From contig JAZGTH010000019.1 of NCBI GenBank assembly GCA_036877525.1, positions 8,292,001 through 8,356,000 on the forward strand: 64,000 bases of DNA, in the 5' to 3' direction. This stretch comes from Chromobotia macracanthus (Eukaryota; Chordata; Actinopteri; Cypriniformes; Botiidae). Numbering within the stretch: position 1 is the first letter of the stretch; every line of letters starts with the position of its first letter. Both the position numbers and the translations under genes were made by a program. Below, piece after piece: positions 48,301-61,400 of this stretch. The notes under the pieces were generated by a model. The model did not search any database, had not been told where the DNA came from, and saw nothing but the letters and a program-made list of their open reading frames with translations.

Positions 48301-49485
48301 GTCACCGACCACCGTACAGGACGACAGTCACCGACCACCGTACAGAACGACAGTCACCGACCACCGTACAGAACACTGACCACCGTACAGAACGACAGTC
48401 ACCGACCACCGTACAGAACACTGACCACCGTACAGAACGACAGTCACTGACCACCGTACAGAACACTGTCACCGACCACCGTACAGAACGACAGTCACCG
48501 ACCACCGTACAGAACATGACACGTACACAATGACAGTCACCGACCACCATACAGAACGACAGTCACCGACCACCGTACAGGACGACAGTCACCGACCACC
48601 GTACAGAACACTGACCACCGTACAGAACACCGACCACCGTACAGAACGACAGTCACCGACCACCGTACAGAACACTGACCACCGTACAGGACGACAGTCA
48701 CCGACCACCGTACAGAACGACAGTCACCGACCACCGTACAGGATGACAGTCACCGACCACCGTACAGAACGACAGTCACCGACCACCGTACAACACTGTA
48801 CAGAACGACAGTCACCGACCACCGTACAGAACGACAGTCACCGACCACCGTACACAACGACAGTCACCGACCACCGTACACAACGACAGTCACCGACCAC
48901 CGTACAGAACACCGACCACCATACAGAACACCGACCACCGTACAGAACGACAGTCACCGACCACCGTACAGAACACCGACCACCGTACAGAACACTGACC
49001 ACCTTACACAGCGACAGTCACCGACCACCGTACAGAACGACAGTCACCGACCACAGAACGACAGTCACCGACCACCGTACAGAACGCTGACCACCGTACA
49101 GAACGACAGTCACCGACCACCGTACAGAACGACAGTCACCGACCACCGTACAGGACGACAGTCACCGACCACCGTACAGAACGACAGTCACCGACCACCG
49201 TACAGAACACTGACCACCGTACAGAACGACAGTCACCGACCACCGTACAGAACACTGACCACCGTACAGAACGACAGTCACTGACCACCGTACAGAACAC
49301 TGACCACCGTACAGAACGACAGTCACCGACCACCGTACAGAACACTGACCACCGTACAGAACGACAGTCACTGACCACCGTACAGAAATGACACCGTACA
49401 GAACGACAGTCACCGACCACCGTACAGAACACTGACCACCGTACAGAACGACAGTCACTGACCACCGTACAGAACGACAGGTTAA
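45315..49485. repeat. CpG-bearing minisatellite, 26-bp unit with 19-bp variants, about 4.2 kb
   Basis: Unit CCGTACAGAACGACAGTCAC then CGACCA, repeated on the order of 160 times. Shortened units (ACTGACCACCGTACAGAAC or ACCGACCACCGTACAGAAC) are scattered and recur in the same neighbourhoods, which indicates higher-order duplications (compare 46590-46760, 47710-47880 and 47990-48180). Variant bases include ATACAG, GTACACAACG, GTACAGGACG and CAGTCATGACC. Three CpG per full unit. Since 26 is not a multiple of 3 and stops are rare, long open frames appear on both strands. These are not genes. Confidence 0.98.
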
Positions 49486-51230
49486 GGTTAAACACATGCA
49501 GTGCTTCACCTTCCCAACAAAACTATTCAGAACATCTGTGTCATCAGGGCGGGTGAAGATGTGAACACAACATGCTTTATGTTTCAAACATGTCATTCAT
49601 ATTTATATGACCGTGACCAAATACACCACACGACACGACAATGTTGTGCATGTATTAACACTCAAAGATGTCAATACACAGAAAAGCAACATGGACATGT
49701 TAAAATGTTAAAACGACACCAGAGAAGCAGAAACTTTGAAATATGGTCACTTCTGACAGACATATTTACATTTAAAGGTTTCTTTAGTTTGAAACCATCA
49801 AGCGAACATGAGCTACAAAAATCACCCTGTTCGTGTTAAGAAATTCGGCCATGAAACCTGAAAGTTACCGTGACAATTCGTGTGATATCTGTCGTATCTC
49901 ATTAAGATGAATTCGTGTTGGACTTACTGTTTCTGTGAGCTCTGTGTCATGAAGCTTGTGAATGCGCGTCGGATGTCGACTTGATCCGATCCGCCCAGCG
50001 CTCGTCAGTGTCAGACTTTGAGATGATCACAGAAGTCTGATGACAGATCTGATGACAGATCATTTCATATGGTGAAGTGTTCAGTAACTCCAGGTCAACA
50101 TCAGGAGCTGTTTAAGGTTGTCATTAGGGTAGGTTATGCTTAAGGTTAATAGTTAGGTGACCTATAGTGTCCTACAGAGGAAAAATCCCTGAGAGAAGGG
50201 ATTGCTTTAAGAGCATCAGACAGCTAACAGTCTCCCTGAAATAAGTCAAAGCCCTTCACTACACTGCATAAACTTCTGCTGTGAGAAAATCTTCTCGTCT
50301 GATCTCCAGCGTCTGATCTCCAGCGTAAAACACTGTATGTACGTTTTACTGTAACGTGAGGAGGGAGTGTCGCGACAGGTAGGACTCATTTACGGCATCA
50401 CTATCAGCAGACGTGCAATATTACTGTTTATTATTAAATACTGATTATGTGATATTTTATATTGTCTTAAATTTAAAAAATGATGTTTTCCGTATTTGGT
50501 TTTCAGGTTTCACCAATTAAAATACAACTTGTAATAACTTTTGACTGCTGTGTGCCTAATGATGATGATAGAACGCGTTTAATTAATAGTAACGAAGGGA
50601 AAAATAATAATTATAAAGACGTATTATTTCACTGGCTTCAGATTTCAACAATTAAGTTCACATGTCTAACAACAATCACATGTTAGAGATTAGTGTAACC
50701 CAGATTACTAGAAGTCCTGTTGGATGTGAAAAAAACAAACATTGTTATAATATGCATAATTATGTAAAATAAGTATTTTATTTTATGAATATCTGTGAGA
50801 CAAAAAAAAAACCCAGTATAAAATTCATATAATAAAATTCATTTAGAATAATCAAAGCTAAACAGGTTAACCTTATAATTAAGGGTTTTCTTAACTTACA
50901 GCTTTTCATGCAGCCGGACCCTGGTCAACTCTTAGCAATATCACAGTGACAGCCACCTCAGTCTAAAAGTACTTTAAACAACATTTATATGTTTTACATT
51001 CTTATGAGAAACAATGAATCTGAGAAATTGATCTCAGGTATTTGTCCATATACAGCTGTCTAGATCTTACAGCTAACAGAAGTTCATCTTCCTTTATCAG
51101 TGCTGCTAAATGAATCTGTTCACTGTCTCTCTCTACAGCATGTGCTCAAGGCTTCTGTTCATAACACTAATGTTATGAGAGCAAAAGTCAGCCAATCAGA
51201 GGATCTGCCAATCCAGAGCAGATTTATTGA
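49486..51230. other. 5' flank of the PYRIN gene with probable first exon, otherwise no gene
   Basis: On the minus strand, 49928 ends a possible untranslated exon: GCTCACAGAAACA followed by donor GTAAGT. The GC-richer sequence at about 49960-50010 would be its promoter-proximal part. An upstream ATG in this exon (TTCATGACACAG) would give only an 11-codon open frame after splicing. The remainder (50100-51230) is AT-rich with no recognisable exon. Confidence 0.45.
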
Positions 51231-52249
51231 TTAGTCCCACGGTCCTCCTCCATCATCTTCCTCCTCTTCCTCAGCACTCACTCCTTTCTTCTTTTTCTTT
51301 TTCTTCTTGTCTTCCACCTTGTATTTGAGTCGTCTGATGGGGTCGGTCATGCTGCGCATTTTGCCCTCATCAAAATCTTCATTCATCATGAAGTTCCTGT
51401 CGATCAGCTCTGCCCCTTCCTGCCAGTTGCGGTAACAGTCTGGCCCCAGAGCGCAGATTTCTGCCACAGCGTTCGGAGAGAGAACAGAGGAGTCTGGACG
51501 CAACACCACAACCCTGGGCAGGTCATTAACTTCAAACATCACTCCCAGCTCCCTGTGACACAGTCAGTACATCATCATAGATTAGACATGGTTCATCCAT
51601 GAACTCATAAAGCCTTTTTTTTTTTGGAAAAGAATGAATTAACTCTAACTACCACATTTAAATGCAGTTGTCCTGCAGTGTATACATGGCCATATTCTTT
51701 TTTTCTGTGTTTGCACAAAGTTGTAAGGACTGTAAGGACTGTGCAAACTTCACTGTACTTTATACAGTGACAATAAAGAATCTTGATATAGAAAATTTGG
51801 ACTGTACTGTCCATACAACTAGAGCTAATAAAAATGTAATTTAAATATTGAAGCCTTTTTTTAAAAACACTCAAAAAAATTTTTTTCAACATACTAAAGC
51901 TAGTCTGAGTGCTTTCTACATACTTTCTGTAAGGATCTTCATAGGGCAGGAACAGGCAGCGTTTGGGAAGCTCCTTCAGGAACTTCTCCTGCTGCTTATC
52001 TGAGGAATCTAGAGAGATGTACAACAGAACCAACTGGGCAGAGCGTTCCACATAGAACTCATCCGTTAGTTTCTTGTAGAAGTCTTTGAGTTTTGGAGCA
52101 AAGTCCTGACATTTTTCACATTCACCAGAACCAAAAAACAGCATGAGGACCCGGTTCTGGAGCCGCAGAATGATCTCACGTTCTGTGTCCAGCTCATCTT
52201 TGTCTTTGTTGTTTTTCACCAGGACCTTCCCCAAAAATAGGTCCACCAT
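51231..52249 (-). CDS. nxnl1: Nucleoredoxin-like protein 1 (rod-derived cone viability factor)
   Basis: Two exons, 52249-51924 and 51552-51231, joined at YRK|ELG, give 215 residues, close to the roughly 212 of mammalian NXNL1. The start MVDLFLGKVLVKNN, DELDTEREI, LMLFFGSGECEKCQDF, LTDEFYVERSAQLVLLYIS, LPKRCLFLPYED, LPRVVVLRPD and NWQEGAELIDRNF follow the NXNL1 order. The thioredoxin-fold CxxC is present as CEKC. The C-terminus is a Lys run followed by a Glu/Asp run. In vertebrates the gene is expressed in photoreceptors; the short form retaining the intron is the secreted trophic factor RdCVF and the full form acts as a redox protein. Here too the first exon reads on into the intron, which would give a truncated form. 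AATAAA lies a few bases after the stop. Confidence 0.96.
51690..51790. repeat. Retroposon 3'-end-like segment in the nxnl1 intron
   Basis: A direct duplication GTAAGGACTGTAAGGACTGT followed by CTTTATACAGTGACAATAAA and GAATCTTGAT resembles the 3' end of a fish LINE or SINE. The family is not assigned. Confidence 0.45.
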
Positions 52250-52329
52250 GACAAGTTCTGAGAAGAGAGCTTGGAAGCTTTTTTAGATGTTCTTAGTAAA
52301 AACAAGCATTACCCAGTCTCGGCTGGCCT

Positions 52330-52510
52330 GCTAGTCTTTTAGTTTGTTTTAGATGGTTTTTGGCACTCTTCTGTTCAGCTGGTCAGGTTGAAAGACCAAC
52401 TGACCTCCCAAATAAATCAACTGTGCACCAGCTTGGCCAAGCTAGGAGACAGCTTACACCAGCTAAGACCAGCAGACCAACTTAGACTGGTTTAAGATCA
52501 TTTTCAGCAG
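52330..52510. repeat. Interspersed repeat rich in CCAGCT/GCTGGT
   Basis: Short imperfect repeats of AGCTGGTCAGG, ACCAGCTTGGCCAAGCTAGG and CAGCTAAGACCAGCAGACCA upstream of nxnl1 are typical of a dispersed fish DNA-transposon-derived repeat. Confidence 0.5.
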
Positions 52511-55480
52511 AGCAGCAATACAATTATAAATAAAAATATAATTAAATTAAACCAATTTTAGAGGAATTACCTAGTACTGCTCTCGGTCTTTAAAAAATGT
52601 AACATGCAACAAGCTAATAGTAGTTGTCTGTCGTCCAATCAGAATTTAGATTCTGAGCTGTCTGTTGGTACACTGTACACTGATGGTGCCCACTTCTTAT
52701 GATCTTGTCTAGGGCCCTACAAACCAGCCCTGTTCTATGTTCAGGAAGACTCATGTAACACTGCTGACTTGTAAGCAGAACCTGGATGAGAACGGCAGGA
52801 GTTCAGGATAGATTAGCAACAAAAGCATTCAGTTCTAGGAGAAAATCACCTTATTAAAAACAAGATCTTAAGTTTGGGTGCAAAGATAACTCGTCATTAA
52901 ATTCAGGTTACCAGTCAGTCTGTTTTTTAACAGCTAGTTTAAGGTTTAGGGTAACTAAACCTTAACCTAGGGTGACTGCAACATTTTTTAGCAGCTAACT
53001 GCTTTGCCAAACTCTACAAGAGCTGTTTAGTAACTGCCTGCATGTTTTGCTGAACAGAAGTATTTCTTGTATGCTGCATGTGTTGAGCTACATCTGTAAC
53101 AACAAACAAAACAATTCCATACCATTCCCCCTTTTCTGAATAAATAGCAGTAAATAAATGCAGCAGACACACAGCTAACTCACCTCACGTGTCTTGCTGT
53201 TGTCAGGTGAGATCAGATGAGAATCACCTGCGAGTTCATATGAAATGTTTTTCTTGATTTCACTTGTTGCATCCAGTCACTTTCTGTGTCCTTGCTCATG
53301 GAGATGATGGAGGGTAAAATCTGAGCCACAGACAGCATCTAACATTCTGTCAGTGTTACAGGTTTTACAAGTGTTTCAGACAGAGATAAAGTGTACTGTC
53401 TGCCTGAGCGGACCACCTAATCTTTACACACCCACAGACATAATCCTATTGCCTGTTGAATGACAGACAGTGTGTGAAAAGAAAGAGGAATAAGTATGAC
53501 TGCCTCCTACTTACATTTTAAAGTAATAAAACTAACTAAAAGCAAATCATCTGACAAATCTATTACTGCCTTTTTATAACTCTTTCTGTCTTTGGGTGTA
53601 AAAATGAATTGTGGTGAACTGGGGACGGATAATGACGAGGTTTGTCAGAGATCCCATAAGCCGCCTTGGTTGAAAATACACCAAGGTTTTAATCCAATAG
53701 AGAGAGAGAGTCAACAGACAGGGGAGAGATAACAACAGAGATAAAAATTTAAATGAAAATCTCAAGTATTTGAATCTGAAGTATTTGAATAAGCTAATGA
53801 AAATCTTCTATCCCACAATAATGATCCAGTGCTGTCGGAATGTAAGTGACTATACTACATATTGCACGTTACAGAAATTAACCATGCTTTTACAACAGAA
53901 ATGGTTACTATAGTTAAATCATGGTAACCACAAATTTTGCTAAAGCAACCATAGTTTAACCATGGTATTAATAGTAAAACTGTGGTTATACAAATGGAAA
54001 TCAATCCACCAAAAACATTGTTACAAGCTTTTCTCTTTAAAACCAGGTTTACATTTTCAAGTTGAGTTGAATCTGCTGGTCAGTGTGTTGGGTTATTTGA
54101 AGATTAAAAAATTAATTGTAAACAACATTAATGATATTTCTTTTATATATTTGCTTGCAACAGTTTATTTTATATATATATGAAATATATCTTACAGAAA
54201 GCCATCGCTGTGCTAATTCTATTTCTAAAAGTTTTAAAAGCAAACAATTCCAGAACTTATTCTGAAGCCTTCAGTATTGTGTAATAAGATCTGCGTATCT
54301 TAAGATCACAAAAGACTCTTTCTCAAGGCACCTCATAAAAATAAACTGAATTTACTTTATTCTTTGGTATAAAGGCACACTTTGGACAGATACATATTAG
54401 GGACATGTAATAAGAATGTACAAATATGGGAAAAAGAAAAATTATTTGGTAAATAAAAAAGGATTTTTACTTGTATAAATCTAATTTGAATGTATTTCTT
54501 TACAGTCTTTAAAATGATTCTGTTTAAACAATGTTAATATTCTCCCAAACTAATCTCTTAAAGCAACTAATAAAACAGAACAGAGGAAAGTAAAAGAGGC
54601 CCAGTAACACCAGAGCATGTTCTACATGTGTTATTCACATCATGAGCGTTAGAGGGCACATCTCATTGTCATTTACACTCATGTTGTGGATTAGAACTCA
54701 GCTGAACAAGCAATAAATTAGTCGTCTGCAAGCAGATTTATCTTACATACTATCAGAACAATAATGCTTCTTTACCTCCATCTTACATGCTCAATGATTT
54801 TTGGACAAACTGACTTTAAATCTCTTTAACCAAAACAAATTTACACACAGGGTAAAATGCTCAGTAATGAATAGGATCACAAAGAAAAGTTCTTATATTA
54901 TCCTCTGAGTAAGAAAAACAAAGAAACAGCATGTCATGTTCATGATGTTAAATCATTATGTAAAGTGATGTGTATTTGACTAGAGCAAATACCTGACCAC
55001 GACTCCTGACAAGCTTTCTGTCTGACCCATCAGATCAGGTTAAATACTCAGTACACAGGTTATTAACATGTCAGTCTGAACATTCTACATACCACAGTGT
55101 GTTGACTCCTCGTGTTGTTCCTCACAATACAAGAACAATATGGATCAAATCAAGATTCCATGGAACAATCAACTGACTGTCTCTGTGCGAAATTCTTGTA
55201 ACAGGATTTTGGCATGATGATGAAAAGGCAACACTGAAACAGTTCAGAAAAGAGCACAGGAAATAGTCTCTGAATGTATGAATCACAGACATATTTCCTG
55301 ATCTGTGAGACTCATCATCAGTTTTACCCAGATTCCCTTCCTCAGTCCTTTCAGACAATTTAGTCACTTCCCTTTGCATGTACGATTCTATCAGTTCTGA
55401 TGGCTGATGGCTTTGTTAAAGGTTTGTGTTGGATGAATCCGTCTATACTGATAATGAGTGTGTAAGGGAGCAGACAGGTT
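52511..55480. other. Intergenic between nxnl1 and colgalt1
   Basis: About 53890-53985 is a palindromic stretch built on GGTTACTATAG/AACCATAGTTTAACCATGG wording, a probable MITE. The region nearest 55480 would be the colgalt1 3' UTR on the minus strand. Possible upstream nxnl1 exon or promoter sequence lies nearer 52250-53250. No coding exon was found. Confidence 0.45.
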
Positions 55481-58400
55481 CTAGAGCTCATCTCTGGCCG
55501 TACTATCCAGCGAGGACTGGAGAACATCTGTGTTCTGAGCCTCAGAGCTCAGCTCCTCCTGCTCACGACTCTTTCGTGAGCGTGCACGGTCCCAGTCGGT
55601 GTATATGGCCTCGTTGTCCCAGACGGTGGAGGTTTCTGTGTCACTGATATAGCCCGGGTCGCCCGTGTAGTGTGTGGGGTACACCAGCAAAGGCTCGGAC
55701 GAAAACGCCTGCAGGTCCCTCCGCTCAAAATGAGACATGTACTCCTCACTGCAGAGACAGAGAAACTTTAATGAACGTGCATTAATGAACATGTGGAAAG
55801 AGGAAATTACAGTAGTGAGCATAACTCATAGACAGAACAACAAATGGAATGAAGACAGATACATGGACAGATGTAGTACACAGACGGACAGATCTCTCAC
55901 ACTGGGTGTTTGTTGTACATGACAGGAAGGAACTCATCCACTGGTAGCATCTTCTTCAGAGGTTCTGCACGCAGAAGCTTCTGAGCTCCATGTAATGAGA
56001 TCATGTAGCCCAGCGTCCAGTAGGAATAGTCTGCCACCACCAGGTTGTGGATATTAGGTACAGACTTCTCTGGGTGATCCACCTGCATCCTCTTCCTTCC
56101 AATATAACTGTAAGAGATGAAAAGAGAAACAGCACAGCACATGATCATCCAAGCCTTTCTTTATCAACAGATTCAAGCCATCAGAGCGCTCTAGTCTCAA
56201 ACTTCTGAGCGTATCCTTGTGTATTTACATTAAGTCCCAATCCAGCCCCTGAGCTTCAATCTCATGCATCAGATTCTGCAGGCGACGTTTGAAGAAAACC
56301 TCAAAACGCAAGTCATCCTCAATCACCAGAGACACCTTCAGCCCTCGATCCAAAATCTACAACACACAGACACATGTATGTCAGTGGTGATGTCCTGATA
56401 AATAAAGCTGCACATTCAAATCAAAATGGCCGGTCTTGGTGAAGTATTAAAGTAAAAACAGTGGATTGTGTTGTAAATTTAGTGTGCTTAACAGCACATT
56501 TACTGTGGTATTGAGAATCGTTTTCTTGGTGTGGACTAGGAAAATGTTGAAGCCATTTCACACACCTCAGTCCAGATGTTGTAATGTGACAGAAAACAGC
56601 CTAGTTCTCCTTTAGTGAGCGGCCGTCCGTGGTACGGATCACTGTATCCAGGCAGCATCTCAATGCCCAGAGCCTGAATCTGACTGGTGTTTAATGCCCT
56701 GAAAGGCAGTGAGAGACACACATCACGTGTATGTGAGACCATCTTTATGATTGTACCAGAGAGGTGTGAGAAAGGAATTATGGGAAGCTGATGTGTGCTG
56801 ATGTTCTGGAAGTGTTCGTGTATACATATGAAGTAGACAGTGTGTGTGTTTGAGACATACTTGCCATCTACAGCCGCGATGATCTTGCATGTGATGTCTT
56901 GTTCATACAGAGTTCTCAGCATGCGCTCTCTGCGATCAGATCGTCTGCCCAGGTTGATCATGAACACCTGAAAACAGATATCATGTGACTGGTGCAGAAC
57001 CCCACCTGATTTAACAGTTCTTCACCTTCACACAGGTGTGCAAGCAGAAGAACCACAGCTGTAGTTCATCACATTAACTGTGAACATGACAACCACAAAT
57101 TCTACAGAACAGACTTGTATCATGTAGATGAAACTCACAGTTCTGAAAGGTCCTGTCAGGTTGTGAAACTCACCTCATCAAAACCCAGTTTATCAGGCTG
57201 CTTCTGAGCAACAGACACATACACAGATGTTTCTGCTGGAGGTCCACGCACTGAACGCAAACACACACAGAACAATCAAGAACATTCTTTAACACTCTGG
57301 ATTTCATAGTCATTGGGGGAATGTCAAGGTAAAATAGGACAGGAACACGGTTCTGTAGATACCTGTTGATATATCACTGAACTCACCCATAATCTCCAGT
57401 TGAGAGTGTAGAAAACTTTCTGCCTCATCCTGCAAAATATTATGGGAGCGCAGGGGTACAGGAAAGTACCCATAAGGCTCTCTGTTGCAGATGTACATCT
57501 GAACATCTAAAGAAAATCACATCAAAATATAATAAGCAACAAATGCACAGTGAGAAGCAGCTTTATGTAGCATGTGTCTCTGACCATGCTACATAAAGTA
57601 GCATGGTCTACACTGCGTCCTAATGCAGATGACTGGATCCAGAACAGAGATCAATATCCTGCCTTATAAATCAACGGAACATCTAAAATGATAATTTACT
57701 CTATAAAGTCAATCAATCCACAAACATCACCAGACGAAGATCAGTTAGAATCAAAGGAACCAGCACAGACACTCAGGTGTGACAGACCTGCCATGCGTGC
57801 GGAGAAAGCAAATATGATGATGTCATCAAAGGCCCAGCTGTAGTCGGGATGGGGAGGGTAGAAAGTCAGCTGACGGGATGCCTCCTTCCTCAGATCCACC
57901 AGGTAAGTGGAGTGCACCATGGGAACAGCAAAGCAGCCCTTCCTCTCCTGCCTCCTGATGGGCATGTAGGCTGGTGTCCGCTTGTAGTACCCCTACACAC
58001 ACATATGATCTGAGGTCAGTTTATATGCGTTTGTTTATCTTTTCTGCACTGTCTGTTTTCACCACCCTCACACACCTGAGATGTCATGCCACACCAGAAG
58101 TTGGAGTACGCAGCTCTGGACTCCAGCATGGGTGCGACAATGGTCTTATTTTCCTTCATCAACTTCCATAAAACATCCCGGTTTGTCAGTAAATTATCAC
58201 AGTCCACCATCTGAGTAGAAAAAGAGAAACTTCAGGCTTCCTATGAAAAGTGCTTCAAAACAGTCACAAGGTTCTGCTTTGATAAGATGCTACCTTAGAA
58301 CATAGTTGCCTATGTAGGCAGTGAGGCAGCTCACTATGTGTTGGAACAGAGCTATAGTTTTACACAGCACAGAGACAGCAGTCACTGGTGGTTTACCTCA

Positions 58401-61400
58401 ACACAGACAGACACACGGATTGATTATAACCCTACAGTTACACCAAGAACTGTAGACACGCACACACCAATGAGAAACTTTATGACTGAGATGTTGAACA
58501 GCAGATTAAGGAGAAAGAGCAAATCAAAGGGTTGGTAGAACAGAGAACTCTAAATAAACACACAGAGCAGAAAATCTTCACAGAGCAAAAATAACTGAAC
58601 CTCTTTGAGTTCCTTCATTGCTAAACCGTATATCTAACTTTGGAGAACTAAACATTCAATCAACTCGCCATGGAAATAGTCCCGCCCTGCAAAATTCTGG
58701 TAAATATTTAACTCAGAAAGACTCAGCACACTACAGAAGTAAAACATGTTTAATGTTGACCTGAAAGCAGGTGATGAGGGTAAATGCTTTCACTTCAGGG
58801 GTAAAAGGGTTGCTTCAGTCACAGAGACACACTGAGCTAGAGGGGGTTTTTAAAGAAGTACCAGAAAGTAATCAGCCCACATGTCCCGCGCTGTCTCCAG
58901 TGCCGCCTGCCGCAGCTTCATCACATGCTCATAACGAGAGTTAGTCCAGTGCTTCGGTCCGACCTCGTCCTCATATACACTGACACACACAATTAATGAC
59001 ATTCTGAAATTACAGACTGTTCTGATGTTCTCTGAGGCAGGAATTTATGTTGTTCAAATATGAGTATATAATAACAGCAAACTTTTCATTTATTGGCCCT
59101 TCCACAGACTTTACTAACATAAATGTTTAGCTTTGTGCTTCATTTAAGCTTCATTTCAGGTTTAGACTCATGTTCTACTAACTGAGATATATTATTAGCT
59201 TAGGTTTAGTTTAGGTTCAGTTTACATTCAGAATTGCCAGACTCACCTGGACTCCTCCTGTGGTCTCCACTCCACATAATGATAGAAATTCTGAACGTTT
59301 ATGAGCCACTCTCTCAGAATCGCAGTAGTGTTGTCTGAATTATGGTCTGTTGCCACCCTGAGGAAAGAAAAGATGTTTTGAAATCTGCATTTCATACAGG
59401 TTTTTACCACATAGACATATTATAGAAATTCTAAAACAAAAATGAACAAAGCAAGAATCATATGCAGAGATTTTCTATTTTTTGTAATGTTGTATATGCG
59501 TTCATGTTCAACACTGTAAAATGACTCCATATTTAACTTTCATTAAATGAAGCTTGTCTTTGGAGTTTGGCTGCAGACCTGATGATGAGAGCCAGAGTTC
59601 TGTGCACACAGAGAGCTGCCCAATCCAGTGTGTGTGTGTGTGTGTGTGTGACAGCTGATACACATCACACACATTTATAAAGAATGCCCACACTGGATCA
59701 TGAGGTGTTAAAAGTAATTGATTAGTGTAAAATTAAATATCTAAACAACTGAGTTTATCAGTATAACTGAGTTTATAACTGAGTTTATAACTCCCCCCCA
59801 AACAAAACCTTCATCCACCCAAAGCGTTCAGCTTTGTCAAGTGACGGTGTGTGTGTACCAAAAACTTATCAGCCTTTCATCTGCTTCACTGTTCGCTCTC
59901 TCCCTCTCACACAGACACACACACCCCAACACAGAATGTCCGGCTGCGTTCCAGAATATTCCTGCAGCACATTCCATTCCAGACTGATACATCTAGCTGA
60001 TATATACCTGTATCTGCAGTGGATGTATCTACACTGAATTGATCTACAGTGGATGGTTCTTCAGTAGATGTACAGTTATCTTCAGCAGATGTATCTTCAA
60101 CAGACGTATATAAGTCTCATTAAAGAAGAGTTGGTGAAGAAATGTGCTCGAGAAATGTGCTTTTGTTTCTTAAGTACTTTGGCTCCTCTCATGAGCATGG
60201 GAACCTCAGCACTCTACTGTAATGTTCTGGTCATGAAGCCAGCTTCTAGTTTTCTTTTTTAATAGATCTTTACATTATATATAATTTGCATGTGTGCTAA
60301 AGCACAGACAGACCTAGAATCATTTAAAAGCTAAAGCACCAACAATACAGAGTTATAGAAGCTATTTTAGAAGTAGCGTTAGGCAGTACTGAGTATCATG
60401 TTGTGGTGCCAGTGGCTGCTGAACACATCCAAACAGCTTCTGGTCCTCTTGGACCACACTGAGTTGCATGTGGTTCAGTTTTGGTCTGTTTGTGGCATCA
60501 ACACAAACCCTGGTTGTTAACTACACATTCTGAGAGCTAAAGCTGCGCACACACACATACACACCAATGAAACTCTTTTAAACAGATGGACACAGAAGAT
60601 ATGATCTCTGATATTTTATATGCAGCTTCACTTTTCAATGACTCTAAACCAACTGCTGTAAAGTAGATTTTTAGTGGCTATGATTTTCATGTACAAAGGA
60701 ATGACATTTAAAAATCACCATGTATCTACTGTTATCATGAAAAAACCTAACAAACTTCTACCAGGAGCTCATCAGAAATGCAACCAGGAAGCGAGATAAA
60801 TATATACGAGGTGTAAATATATTTATGTATGTATGTAAATATTTATATGTAAATACAGAAGCAACTAAACCTGGCAGATGAGACAGTGATGGATTGTTTT
60901 CTGAAGACTTTAGATCCAGGACCTTCATGTGGATTCATGTGCTCTGCTGTTGTTTCTGTGCCTGCAGCTGCATACTGAAGACAATGTTCAGACTGCACAT
61001 ACTATTGCCATCACTGCAGTACAGCCAACTAGGTTCACACGCAGAGGATGCATCTCAATGCGATGTAAACAACCCAGTTTGATTCAAAAACACTGGAGTT
61101 TAATTGGAAACTAACACTGTACATTACTCTGTGAACAATATAACATGTTAATGATAAAGTCAACAGATGTGTGCCTAATGGAGAGCACAGCCTCTCTTTC
61201 TGTGAATTTCATTCAATAAGCCCTCACTGTTGTTTCCATCAGCTCTGAGACTCTCGTCTTCCATTACACATCCTTTACTCCACCATCCGCAGGTTACAGC
61301 GACACGTCGGCGGGTGGGACTGGCTCGGCTGGGGCATGAATGAAAGTCTTGTGTGGACTCGTCTGAACTCGCACAGCAGAACCACTCGTGTTCAGACGAG

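Noticed and set aside
45315..49485. Possible CRISPR-like or spacer-bearing array
   Set aside because: Units are contiguous variants of one sequence with no unique spacers, in a vertebrate context; it is a minisatellite.
45450..49596. Many long open frames on both strands with TDHRTERQSPTT-type repeats
   Set aside because: They result from a 26-bp unit with few stops read in three frames. Frames exist on both strands and end wherever a unit variant creates a stop.
49501..49839. 112-residue open frame after the minisatellite
   Set aside because: No recognisable domain, no splice support, and ordinary composition.
51605..52249. Single 214-residue exon version of nxnl1
   Set aside because: Similarity to NXNL1 stops at YRK and resumes in the downstream exon at ELGVMFEV, so the full-length form needs the splice. 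The read-through is kept only as a possible short form.
55426..55647. Plus-strand open frame over the colgalt1 last exon
   Set aside because: Antisense shadow of the conserved RDEL-ending exon.
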